Positions 1-7,286 of a stretch of DNA of 37,144 nt are shown one piece after another. Positions within the stretch are counted from its first letter, which is position 1. Every line of letters starts with the position of its first letter. Under the pieces are notes generated by a model that did not search any database, had not been told where the DNA came from, and saw nothing but the letters and a program-made list of their open reading frames with translations. The stretch comes from JAYUHK01 sp043767025 (GTDB lineage Bacteria > Bacteroidota > Bacteroidia > Chitinophagales > Saprospiraceae): the NCBI GenBank assembly GCA_043767025.1, contig JAYUHK010000076.1, positions 1 to 37,144 on the forward strand. The letters are read 5' to 3'. The position numbers were made by a program, and so were the translations under genes.

Positions 1-64
1 ATTTTTAGGCAAAAACTTTAGAATTTATACAGAGCACTTGATTTTTTTGGTTACTTTTTTTATC

Positions 65-142
65 AAGAAAAAAAGTGACAAAAACCAAGTAAATAGCTAC
101 AAGTCTAAATTCAAAAAAGTCAATTTAATATCCTTGCGTAAC
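65..142. repeat. left arm of 78-bp inverted repeat around the hexosaminidase gene
   Basis: The reverse complement of this segment matches 2746-2823 with about three differences over 78 bases. The two arms face each other around the GH20 gene. Next to the arm, about 47-89 can fold into an imperfect A/T-rich hairpin (GGTTAC...GTGAC) that might end transcription of the minus-strand gene. The rest of 1-271 is A/T-rich and shows no gene. Confidence 0.8.
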
Positions 143-271
143 ACCAGTTAAATATTTTAAATTAATTTCCATTTCAAAATATTTTTTCTTATTTGCTATC
201 GCAAATTTAGACATTTTATACAATTTACCAAAAAAACTACCCTTCGACCTATTTACAGCCCAAACCAATTT

Positions 272-2656
272 TTACTGCACCAAAATCTCATCTACGAAAA
301 GCCACGCTTCTTTGCCTTCGCCTGCAAAACCCGTCGGGATTCTCCCAAATCGCTGCACTTTGAATTTCAGGTAGCGGCAGCTCACGTTTTCGAGGGGCAC
401 GACGATGCTCGGTGCAAGTTCAGCACTAAATTTTTTGAAAATATCTTTCGCGGTGCCGACCGTCAGAAAATTTGTGCCGTCGCTCGAAGCCAAAATCTCT
501 ACATTGCGGGGCAAATAAATCCAATTGTCGTTGTCGTTGTAGAAACGCAGCGCAGCGGAATTGAGGTTTTCTATCTGTCCCAAATCTATCGTCCCGTCAA
601 AATCTTCGCCCCACCAGCCGAGCCATTCGTTGTCGCCAAAACTCGTGTCGCTGCCTTTCACACCGTTGGAAAGTGCTGCAATACCGCCCATGTTGTAGTT
701 TCCGTGGGGCGGAGTTGCCACGCCAAACGTTTTTCCAGCCGCTTTGTGGAGGTTAAATTTTTTGCTCAAACTTCTACCCATTTGTTTTCCGTTCTTAAAA
801 GCGGCTGCTTTGAGCGTACAATTATTGGCGATTTTTATCGGATTTTTGTAAATTTGTGACAGTTCGCTTGGCTCCGAGCCGTCGGTCGTGTACCGAACTT
901 CGGCGGCTTTGTCGCGGCTTTCGGCGGCTACTGCAACGCCATTTTTTGCGTCATTTTTGACCGAAAAATTGACATCGAAAAGATGTTTTGCGTAGTTGAT
1001 ATGCAGCAAATCAAAGCGTTCCAAGTGAGCGGCTAATCGGTCTGCAAAGTTATCGTAATTTTTGACCGCCATCGGCGACCAGTTCACCTCTGCCAACGCC
1101 AGCGCGCGCGGATAAGCAAAATACTCGAGTTTTTCCCAACTGTCAAGGTATTCGCTCCAGACATTTCCCTGCGCACCCAAAACGTGCGTAGCTTGTTGAG
1201 GCGTAAGTTCACGAGGCGTTGGGTCGAAGCTGTACGCTTTTTCGAGGGGTAAAAAACCTCCGATTGCCAACGGTTCGTCGGGCGCAAGTGATTGGTGGTG
1301 GTCGAGATAGCAGTGCGAGCCGGGACTCATCACTACGTCGTGACCTTGCCGAGCGGCTTCGATGCCGCCTTCGGTACCGCGCCAGCTCATCACAGTCGCG
1401 TCGGGAGCGAGTCCGCCTTCCAATATTTCGTCCCAACCGATAAGTTTTCGCCCTTTCGAGTTCAGAAATTTTTCGATGTGTTGGATAAAATAACTTTGGA
1501 GTTCCATTGCATTTTTTAGTCCTTTTTGCGCCATTAGATTTTTACAAAAAAGACTGTTGTTCCAGCTTTTTTTCGGACATTCATCGCCGCCGACGTGAAT
1601 ATAAGTGCTTGGAAATAAGCCGATTACTTCGGTCAAAACATTTTCCAAAAAATCAAAAGTAGCTTCCGTCGGGCAAAAAACGTCGTTGAAAACGCCCCAT
1701 TGAGTAGCCACTTCTACGGGAAGTTGGTTGCAGCCCAGCTCGGGATAAGCCGCCAAAGCTGCCTGCGAATGTCCCGGCATTTCGATTTCGGGGATTACGG
1801 TGATGAACCGTTCTTTGGCGTAGCGGACGATTTCGCGGACATCGTCTTGGGTATAAAAACCGCCGTACCGTTGCCCGTCGAAGCGGCGCGGTCGGTCGCT
1901 GTGTTTTCCGATAAGAGTTTCTTTGCGCCACGCGCCGACTTCGGTAAGTTTGGGATATTTTTTGATTTCGATGCGCCAGCCTTGGTCGTCCGTCAGGTGC
2001 CAATGAAAGGTGTTGAATTTGTGCATCGCCATCACGTCCAAGTATTTTTTGACATAAGTAATGTCATAAAAATGTCGAGCTACGTCGAGGTGCAGCCCGC
2101 GATAAGGATAGCGAGGTGCGTCTTCTATTTCGCAGCAAGGCAGTGACCAGACGTTATTTTTGGCAGCGAGGCTGGGACTTTCGATGGCGGTGGGAAGGAG
2201 TTGGAGCAGCGTTTGGACGGCATAAAACACGCCCGCCGCTTTTTTTGCTCGAATCTCGATGCGATTTTTGGCGACTGTCAGATTGTAACCTTCGTCGGAT
2301 ATTTTGTCGCTTGTGGATAGCTGTACGGAAATAAAATTTTCGGTAGTTGCACTCTGCGCTGGGCTGATATTTTTACGAAGGTCTATTCCTGCGGCAAGTT
2401 CCAATTTTTGAAACAATGGATTGAGAGCTATTTTGAGAGCGTCGTCAGCGACATCAAAATTTATTTTAGTGTTGTTAGAAAATAGAAATCGTCCAGTTTG
2501 CGGCACAAGGCGGGCGGGAATGGGAATAATATTGTAGTGATTTTCTTCCAAAAGTGGCGGATTGCTGTTGCCGTTGCAAGAGAACAGAATCATGCAGGAA
2601 AGGTAAGTTCCTAATTTTTGGAACAGCTGTATTTTTTCTTTTGTAAAAAAAAGCAT
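272..2656 (-). CDS. beta-N-acetylhexosaminidase lipoprotein (GH20)
   Basis: Exo-acting hexosaminidase that releases terminal GlcNAc/GalNAc from chitin oligomers, peptidoglycan fragments or glycans, probably on the outside of a membrane. From the ATG at 2656 the protein has 794 residues. It starts with a lipoprotein signal whose lipobox LFSC puts the lipidated Cys at about residue 27. A GH20b-like N-domain (about 40-175) precedes the GH20 barrel (about 180-535), where HVGGDEC at about 354-360 carries the catalytic Asp-Glu pair. Then come an Fn3-associated chitobiase C-terminal domain (YTTDGSEPS) and a discoidin-like C-terminal region. A TTG ten codons upstream keeps the frame open, but a TAACTTTG box covers it and the lipoprotein signal fits the ATG. 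The gene stands alone between inverted repeats. Family assignment is firm; the natural substrate is not visible. Confidence 0.93.
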   Translation of the reverse strand: MLFFTKEKIQLFQKLGTYLSCMILFSCNGNSNPPLLEENHYNIIPIPARLVPQTGRFLFSNNTKINFDVADDALKIALNPLFQKLELAAGIDLRKNISPAQSATTENFISVQLSTSDKISDEGYNLTVAKNRIEIRAKKAAGVFYAVQTLLQLLPTAIESPSLAAKNNVWSLPCCEIEDAPRYPYRGLHLDVARHFYDITYVKKYLDVMAMHKFNTFHWHLTDDQGWRIEIKKYPKLTEVGAWRKETLIGKHSDRPRRFDGQRYGGFYTQDDVREIVRYAKERFITVIPEIEMPGHSQAALAAYPELGCNQLPVEVATQWGVFNDVFCPTEATFDFLENVLTEVIGLFPSTYIHVGGDECPKKSWNNSLFCKNLMAQKGLKNAMELQSYFIQHIEKFLNSKGRKLIGWDEILEGGLAPDATVMSWRGTEGGIEAARQGHDVVMSPGSHCYLDHHQSLAPDEPLAIGGFLPLEKAYSFDPTPRELTPQQATHVLGAQGNVWSEYLDSWEKLEYFAYPRALALAEVNWSPMAVKNYDNFADRLAAHLERFDLLHINYAKHLFDVNFSVKNDAKNGVAVAAESRDKAAEVRYTTDGSEPSELSQIYKNPIKIANNCTLKAAAFKNGKQMGRSLSKKFNLHKAAGKTFGVATPPHGNYNMGGIAALSNGVKGSDTSFGDNEWLGWWGEDFDGTIDLGQIENLNSAALRFYNDNDNWIYLPRNVEILASSDGTNFLTVGTAKDIFKKFSAELAPSIVVPLENVSCRYLKFKVQRFGRIPTGFAGEGKEAWLFVDEILVQ

Positions 2657-2683
2657 CTTATAAAAAGTTGAATGATTGATGGG

Positions 2684-2714
2684 CAAAGTTACGATTTTGG
2701 GGCGAATGTAGTGA
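2684..2714 (-). promoter_or_regulatory. candidate promoter of the hexosaminidase gene
   Basis: On the minus strand TAACTTTG (2691-2684) matches the Bacteroidota -7 box TAnnTTTG about 28 bases before the ATG. No clear TTG is seen at the -33 position, so support is partial. Confidence 0.4.
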
Positions 2715-2745
2715 TAAATGTTAGAGAAACATTTTAGTAACTTTA

Positions 2746-2823
2746 GTTACGCAAGGATTTTAAATTGACTTTTTTGAATTTAGCCTTGTAGCTATTTACT
2801 TGGTTTTTGTCACTTTTTTCTTT
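2746..2823. repeat. right arm of 78-bp inverted repeat around the hexosaminidase gene
   Basis: Reverse-complement partner of 65-142, starting GTTACGCAAGGAT and ending in a pyrimidine tract. A 13-base core (GTAAATAGCTACA on the other strand) occurs in both arms and a closely similar one recurs near 2994-3006 in the tRNA-like transcript. There is no transposase between the arms. Confidence 0.8.
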
Positions 2824-2859
2824 TCTCCTTTCCTTTTGGGGAAGGTGTCGGGTGGGAAC

Positions 2860-2903
2860 AAAAAAAAAAGAGCCGCAGCTAACAGGCGTCAGCCACGACT
2901 CTT
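2860..2903 (-). terminator. intrinsic terminator of the tRNA-like transcript
   Basis: Read on the minus strand, a 13-bp imperfect stem (AAGAGTCGTGGCT with AGCTGCGGCTCTT) and a 10-base loop are followed directly by about ten T. It lies downstream of the tRNA-like segment and of pit. Confidence 0.7.
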
Positions 2904-3012
2904 CTAACCCCAAAAAACGCACCCGAAAAGGGAATCGAACCCTTTAAAAACTAACTCCTTACGGGTTTTAGACAATTCGCTACTACCTTTCTATGTAGCT
3001 ATTTACCAGTTT
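2860..3012 (-). ncRNA. small RNA with a tRNA-like T-arm (tRNA remnant or novel RNA)
   Basis: A minus-strand unit of about 150 nt lies between a good promoter (3019-3049) and a good terminator (2860-2903), with no ORF. Inside it a T-arm of the tRNA type is clear: AAGGG, loop TTCGATT, CCCTT. It is followed by TCGGGTGCG. ACCCG, about 30 bases earlier, can pair with CGGGT, giving a stacked acceptor/T-arm-like hairpin. No complete cloverleaf was found: the D-arm and an anticodon stem cannot be drawn convincingly. It may be a degenerate tRNA, the remnant of an integration site, or a tRNA-like regulatory RNA. The structure is seen in the sequence; expression is inferred. Confidence 0.45.
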
Positions 3013-3018
3013 GGAACG

Positions 3019-3049
3019 CAAAGATATGACTATATATTTTACTGTGCAA
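3019..3049 (-). promoter_or_regulatory. Bacteroidota-type promoter of the tRNA-like RNA
   Basis: On the minus strand TTG (3049-3047), exactly 20 bases, then TATCTTTG (3026-3019). It sits just past the pit stop codon and points into the small RNA. Confidence 0.65.
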
Positions 3050-3054
3050 CTTTT

Positions 3055-4041
3055 TTATAAAAAAGTTTTTACAATAAAATATATTAATGCTCCAATCGTA
3101 GCAGAAACGGGGATTGTGAGTATCCAAGCCCACAGCAAACTTATCGTTACGCCCCAGCGAACTGCCGAAATTCGTTTCGTCACGCCGACTCCAATGATAG
3201 CACCTGTGATAGTATGCGTGGTGCTGACCGGAATTTTGAAATGTTCGGTCATAAATAAGGTAATAGCTCCCGCAGTTTCGGCAGCCACGCCTTCGAGGGG
3301 AGTGACTTTGGTGATTTTCGTACCCATCGTCTTGATGATTTTCCAGCCGCCCGACATAGTGCCGAGCGCGATGGCGGAGTAGCAAGCTAACGGCACCCAA
3401 TCGGGCATTTCTTTGAGGGTTGGGATTTTTCCGGCGGCGACGAGTGCGGCGGCGATGATGCCCATTACTTTTTGAGCGTCGTTGCCGCCGTGTCCAAGAC
3501 TGAATGCTGCGGAGGACACTAATTGGAGTCGTCGGAACCAGTTGTCCGCTTTTCGAGGGCTTGCATTTTTGCTGATGTGGACGATAATAATGGTAATCGT
3601 GGAAGAAATAACCAAACCGATGATAGGTGCGAGGACGATAAAGGCGGCAATCTTTCCGATGACTTCCATTTTGGGAGCTGAAAAACCGCCGTTTGCGATG
3701 GCTGCGCCCGCAAAACCGCCTATCAAAGTGTGCGATGAGCTGGACGGAATCCCGTACCACCAAGTGAGCAAGTTCCAAAAAATAGCGGCTATCAATCCCG
3801 CCATGATGACATGGAGCGTAATAAATTCGGCATTGACTGACTTGGCGATGGTGTTGGCTACGCCGTGGTCTTTGAAGACAAAAAAAGCGACAAAATTGAA
3901 AAATGCTGCCCAAACGACCGCCTGAAAGGGCGAAAGTACCTTCGTAGAAACGATGGTGGCTATCGAGTTGGCGGCATCGTGAAAGCCGTTGATGTAATCA
4001 AAAACCAATGCCAAGCCTATGACGATGTAAAGTAATTCCAT
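3055..4041 (-). CDS. pit: PiT-family inorganic phosphate transporter
   Basis: Integral membrane symporter that takes up inorganic phosphate, often as a metal-phosphate complex, driven by H+ or Na+. The 328-residue protein has the two inverted PiT signatures: GFHDAANSIATIV near the N-terminus and SLGHGGNDAQKVMG in the middle. Hydrophobic segments run throughout. Length fits the short bacterial PiT branch. It lies downstream of, and in the same direction as, the DUF47 gene, a common pairing. Here the two are about 300 bases apart because repeat elements fill the gap, so co-transcription would have to read through them. Confidence 0.95.
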   Translation of the reverse strand: MELLYIVIGLALVFDYINGFHDAANSIATIVSTKVLSPFQAVVWAAFFNFVAFFVFKDHGVANTIAKSVNAEFITLHVIMAGLIAAIFWNLLTWWYGIPSSSSHTLIGGFAGAAIANGGFSAPKMEVIGKIAAFIVLAPIIGLVISSTITIIIVHISKNASPRKADNWFRRLQLVSSAAFSLGHGGNDAQKVMGIIAAALVAAGKIPTLKEMPDWVPLACYSAIALGTMSGGWKIIKTMGTKITKVTPLEGVAAETAGAITLFMTEHFKIPVSTTHTITGAIIGVGVTKRISAVRWGVTISLLWAWILTIPVSATIGALIYFIVKTFL

Positions 4042-4080
4042 AAAAATAAAAAACTATAAATATCTGAATTTTGGACTATT

Positions 4081-4347
4081 GGGAACGCGTCTAAAATAAA
4101 ATAAGTTCTTATACTTAAATAGATGACATTTATTATTCGACATAATTCGTTGATTTTCAATAGTTTATGATGACTCAAAATTAAAAACTAAAAACTTATA
4201 ACTACTTACTTATTTTTTCTGCTAAATTATAAACAATCACTTCGTTATTTTTTCGTTTCAACGCCCTGCGTTGCGCCTCAAAAATGCCTTGTTGTTGATT
4301 GAATTGGTTAGAAAAAATTGAGTACTTTATTTTTTCTTCATTCCTTA
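4081..4347 (-). repeat. family 2 repeat, long form, interrupted by a family 1 element
   Basis: On the minus strand it begins TAAGGAATGAAG at the stop codon of the DUF47 gene and ends GACGCGTTCCC. It matches the copy at 25867-26029 over its length once the 107-bp family 1 element (4102-4208) is taken out. The ends are imperfect inverted repeats (RGGAAYG...AAAATAA). The interior encodes a GIFEAQRRALKR-like reading frame in both copies, with no conserved start. Confidence 0.75.
4102..4208 (-). repeat. family 1 TA-bounded miniature element, copy A
   Basis: 107-bp copy in reverse orientation, bounded by TA. It sits inside a family 2 repeat. The uninterrupted target is seen at 24575-24595 and 25996-26016 (AAAAAATRAGTAGTTTATTT), which shows that the element entered at that TA. 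Confidence 0.85.
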
Positions 4348-4989
4348 CGAATTTTTTATCAAAATAGATTCTATCGCGTTGGCGACATCTTCGCATTTGT
4401 CGGTCGCAGTTTCCAGATTTGCGTAGATTTCTTGGTATTTGATGACGGTGATAGCGTCTTTTTCGTGTTCAAAAAGGTTGGCTATTGCCATATTAAATAT
4501 GTCGTCGGCGTTGTTTTCGAGGCTATTTACCTTCACCAGAGCTTCCCGAATCCGCGTATAGTTGTTCAAACTTTTGAGGTCAGTCAGAGCGATGTGGAGT
4601 TCTTGGGTGGACTGTTCGATGATTTCTGCCAAGCGGCGCATGGGGTCAGTTATCTCACCGATTTTGTACAAGTCAATCCGCTTGGAGGACGCAAAAATAT
4701 AATCCACTACATCGTCCATCGCCGATGCGAGGTGCAAAATATCTTCTCTATCAAAAGGCGTAATGAAGTTGGCACTCAATTCGGTAAAGATTTCGTGGGT
4801 GATTTCGTCCCCAACGTGTTCGAGGTCTTCTATTTTTTTGATGTATTCCCTTCTTTTTTCCAACGGCGCGTTGAGGAGTTCGGTCAGCACTTTTGCGGTG
4901 TCCACCATATTGCTGGAGGCTTTGTTGAAGAGTGTAAAAAACTTGCGGTCGCGGGGAGCAAAAAAAGCAAAAAACTTATTGATAATCAT
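4345..4989 (-). CDS. DUF47/PhoU-like accessory protein of the PiT transporter
   Basis: All-helical 214-residue cytoplasmic protein of the DUF47 (YkaA/PhoU-related) family. Family members are found next to PiT transporters and are thought to modulate phosphate uptake. Typical motifs are KIEDLEHVGDEITHEI near residue 50, TPFDREDILHLASAMDDVVD near 80 and a C-terminal ATDKCEDVANAIE helix. It is the first gene of the unit leading to pit and has its own promoter about 60 bases upstream. Its stop codon TAA is also the first three bases of a family 2 repeat, so the last residues may have been set by that insertion. Confidence 0.92.
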   Translation of the reverse strand: MIINKFFAFFAPRDRKFFTLFNKASSNMVDTAKVLTELLNAPLEKRREYIKKIEDLEHVGDEITHEIFTELSANFITPFDREDILHLASAMDDVVDYIFASSKRIDLYKIGEITDPMRRLAEIIEQSTQELHIALTDLKSLNNYTRIREALVKVNSLENNADDIFNMAIANLFEHEKDAITVIKYQEIYANLETATDKCEDVANAIESILIKNS

Positions 4990-5049
4990 AATATGAATTG
5001 AAAAGTTGGTATCTAATTTTTTAGTCGATAGCGATATATCTCAAAGGTG

Positions 5050-5080
5050 CAAAACTACACAATAGATGTAGAAAAATCAA
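5050..5080 (-). promoter_or_regulatory. promoter of the DUF47-pit unit
   Basis: On the minus strand TTG (5080-5078), 20 bases, then TAGTTTTG (5057-5050). The rest of 4990-5377 is A/T-rich and holds only this and the divergent promoter at 5288-5319. Confidence 0.65.
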
Positions 5081-5287
5081 AATTCAGTGTTAATTGAATA
5101 TTATTTTTTTGGTAGCGCATGAATTTTCGCTTCGAGCTGTGGTGCGAAATAAGCGAGCGTCAATCTTAAAACAATTTATTTTAAAACAAATTCATTTTTT
5201 TTATAAAAATTGTTTTAAATTAAAATATTGATAACCAGCATTTTAAATATTACAAAAATAAAAATTAAAAAAAATGTTTTAAAATAT

Positions 5288-5319
5288 TTGGAAATAAAAA
5301 ACAAATTGTTGTATATTTG
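5288..5319 (+). promoter_or_regulatory. promoter of the glucosaminidase gene
   Basis: TTG (5288-5290), 21 bases, then TATATTTG (5312-5319), about 58 bases before the start codon at 5378. Confidence 0.6.
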
Positions 5320-5377
5320 CATCACCAAAAGTAATTAACACAATTTATTTTAATCGTACATTCAAACATACTTCGAC

Positions 5378-6307
5378 ATGAGAAAAACTACCGACACCCA
5401 AGCTAAAAATTTATTTCAAGAAAATAAATCACAAAGCCAAACTACACACAAACAGGTGCGCAGCGACCGCCGCCTGACGACCGATACGACGGTTACATTC
5501 GCAGATTTTGGGGCAATCGTATTCCAGTTGCTCCAGCAGTTAGTTATTTCGTTGCCCAAAATCTTGCGGTATCTTCGCTACCAGTTTTTTCCAAAATCCA
5601 ACGTCACGGGCGGTGTGACGCTCGGCGCGCCAGCCTTGAAGTTGGGTGCGGTGGCAGCGTTGGCTTTTGTGGCGATGAAAAGCGATTTTCGCATCCAAGT
5701 GAGCAGCAACAACAGTCGTGACAAAAAAGAAATTTGGAAAGATGACCGCAGCAGCGAGCGAGTCCGCCCTGCCGCCGAAGCGATGTCCGTTGGATTTCGT
5801 GAAAAAGCGACTCCACGCAGCAGCGACGCCAACCCTTTCGCACCCGTTTCGGCGGCAATGCTGAACGATGCGGAGGCGCAAGATTATATCCAAAAATTCT
5901 CGAAAGTCGCCGTGCAAGAGATGCGCCAGTTTGGAATCCCCGCCAGCGTGTGTATGGCGCAGGCGTTGGTCGAAAGCAGGAGCGGCAACAGCGTGCTTTC
6001 CAAAAAGAACAACAATCATTTTGGCATCAAATGTTTTTCGCACAACTGCAAAAAAGGACATTGCACCAACTTTACGGACGACAACCACAAGGATTTTTTC
6101 AGAAAATTTGACAGTCCTTGGCAAAGCTGGCGCGAACACAGCAAGCTCATCGCCTCCGGACGGTATGCGTCTTTGCAACGTTTTGGGCGAGATTACAAGA
6201 GTTGGGCGCGCGGACTCAAAGAGGCTGGCTATGCAAGCGATGCCGATTACCACGAAAAATTGATTGACATTATCGAGAAATTCAAACTTTTTGAGTTGGA
6301 CAAATAA
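5378..6307 (+). CDS. membrane-anchored glucosaminidase (GH73-like peptidoglycan hydrolase)
   Basis: Likely cleaves the glycan strand of peptidoglycan for wall remodelling. The 309-residue protein has a charged N-terminus, one hydrophobic segment at about 83-101 (LGAPALKLGAVAALAFVAM), a low-complexity linker, and a C-terminal mannosyl-glycoprotein endo-beta-N-acetylglucosaminidase domain from about 165. Landmarks are AQALVESRSGNS, where the Glu is the likely acid, then NNHFGIKC, FRKFDSPWQSWREHS and the terminal AGYASDADYHEKL. This is the FlgJ/LytG type. Four Cys in the KCFSHNCKKGHC region may form disulphides. It is the only gene of its unit. The start follows the promoter at 5288-5319 by a short leader. 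Confidence 0.88.
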   Translation: MRKTTDTQAKNLFQENKSQSQTTHKQVRSDRRLTTDTTVTFADFGAIVFQLLQQLVISLPKILRYLRYQFFPKSNVTGGVTLGAPALKLGAVAALAFVAMKSDFRIQVSSNNSRDKKEIWKDDRSSERVRPAAEAMSVGFREKATPRSSDANPFAPVSAAMLNDAEAQDYIQKFSKVAVQEMRQFGIPASVCMAQALVESRSGNSVLSKKNNNHFGIKCFSHNCKKGHCTNFTDDNHKDFFRKFDSPWQSWREHSKLIASGRYASLQRFGRDYKSWARGLKEAGYASDADYHEKLIDIIEKFKLFELDK

Positions 6308-6339
6308 CGACAAGAAGTGATTGGTTTTTAGTCGCACAG

Positions 6340-6485
6340 GTAACTGATAATCAATTAGTTACGATGCTTTAAATCATATATAAGTTCTTAATTACTTGTG
6401 CATAATTACCGTCGTTTAAAAATCCCGCAGGGATTAAATGTTTATAAAAGACAAATGCCTTATATCTGCGACCCCTTCGGGGTCG
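6340..6485. repeat. cluster of three short palindromes
   Basis: Three inverted repeats stand together downstream of the glucosaminidase gene: GTAACT/AGTTAC (6340-6345, 6357-6362), AATCCC-GCA-GGGATT (6421-6435) and CGACCCC-TTC-GGGGTCG (6469-6485). The last two resemble REP-like sequences that recur in Bacteroidota genomes. A sequence like the first one's right half recurs near 23450-23470. With the family 1 copy at 6556-6659 they account for most of the 6308-6726 gap, which has no gene. Confidence 0.5.
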
Positions 6486-6555
6486 GACGCGATGTACCAT
6501 ATATTTTTTTACAAAAGTTTGATGTCTATTGCATCAGGTTGTAAAACTGTTTTTT

Positions 6556-6659
6556 TAACTACACTTAAATAGATAGCATTTTAATATTCGACATAATTAG
6601 CTGATTTTCAATAATTTATAATGACTCAAAATTAAAAACTAAAAACTCATAACTACTTA
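6556..6659 (-). repeat. family 1 TA-bounded miniature element, copy B
   Basis: Reverse-oriented copy, about 104 bp. The interior is well conserved, but the end at 6556 has lost about four bases (TAACTACACTT instead of TAAGTTCTTACACTT). It lies just upstream of the HTH-protein gene. Confidence 0.75.
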
Positions 6660-6726
6660 ATTGTATAAAATTGCAACAATTCCCAATATTTTTTTTAAAA
6701 AACTGAAATCAAAACACTATTTTATT

Positions 6727-7092
6727 ATGGAAAAATTTACACACTTACTTTTTATTTCGCTCGTAGCGGGCGGTTTTTTTCTCGCTCCTCAAGCGTCGTC
6801 GAGTTCTAATTTTGAAAAAAATAACCGACCGACGCAGGCGCAAAAAGTAATCGGCGAGCCGACTGCCCCAAACATACCGAGTTTGGGGGCGCAGATTCGG
6901 GCGGCACGCCTGAAAAAGAAAATGTTAGCAGCCACTTTGGCTTCTTCGACCGGACTTACTGTAGAGAATATGACGAATATCGAAAACGACAGAGCCGTAC
7001 CAACCCGAAATATCCTCATCGAAATCCAACAATTATTGGATTGCGAGTTGATTTTTGACGGAAAAGTAGGCAACCAAAAGGGCTTCAGATGA
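6727..7092 (+). CDS. XRE-type HTH protein with an N-terminal signal or anchor sequence
   Basis: 121 residues from the ATG at 6727; an upstream in-frame TTG at 6661 would add 22 residues that overlap nothing recognisable. The C-terminal half (about 50-110) looks like an HTH_3/XRE domain: LGAQIRAARLKKKM, a second helix LASSTGLTVENMTNIE and NDRAVPTRNILIEIQQLL. The first 25 residues form a hydrophobic signal-like segment ending APQASSS. This combination is odd for a DNA-binding protein. Either it is membrane tethered or the annotated start is wrong and the domain has another role. No operon partner. Confidence 0.65.
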   Translation: MEKFTHLLFISLVAGGFFLAPQASSSSNFEKNNRPTQAQKVIGEPTAPNIPSLGAQIRAARLKKKMLAATLASSTGLTVENMTNIENDRAVPTRNILIEIQQLLDCELIFDGKVGNQKGFR

Positions 7093-7098
7093 CTCAAG

Positions 7099-7118
7099 CG
7101 TGCGGCAGATTCCGCACG
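7099..7118 (+). terminator. hairpin after the HTH-protein gene
   Basis: CGTGCGG, loop CAGATT, CCGCACG, followed by GCTTTCT: a strong stem with only a weak T stretch, seven bases after the stop codon. Confidence 0.4.
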
Positions 7119-7257
7119 GCTTTCTAAACACAACGTACTATTAATGATGAGAAAACTACCGTGTCAGCAAAAAAAGGTAGTAAGTTAAAAAAATCAGTTT
7201 GTAAATTACTCTATTTCATATCCAAACTGTTGGTTTTCGTATAGAAGTCTATTCCAT

Positions 7258-7286
7258 GCCGCCTTAAAAGTAAGGCGGCTTTTTTT
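7258..7286 (+). terminator. intrinsic terminator
   Basis: GCCGCCTTA, loop AAAG, TAAGGCGGC, then seven T: a perfect 9-bp stem with a T-run on the plus strand. It lies between converging genes and would end plus-strand transcription from the HTH gene. Confidence 0.8.

Noticed and set aside
2656..2686. TTG start for the hexosaminidase ten codons upstream
   Set aside because: A TAACTTTG promoter box covers it, and the ATG at 2656 leads straight into a good lipoprotein signal.
4202..4396. 64-codon minus-strand frame with GIFEAQRRALKR, similar to a frame in 25925-26010
   Set aside because: It lies in family 2 repeat sequence, runs into the DUF47 gene in another frame, and the second copy has a stop directly before the block and no start codon. 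Similarity is explained by the repeat.
4318..5001. 227-codon plus frame opposite the DUF47 gene
   Set aside because: Antisense shadow of a well-recognised gene; no family features.
5540..6337. Long antisense frame (265 codons) over the glucosaminidase gene
   Set aside because: No recognisable domain; the plus frame has a clear GH73-like domain and a promoter. Treated as a shadow.
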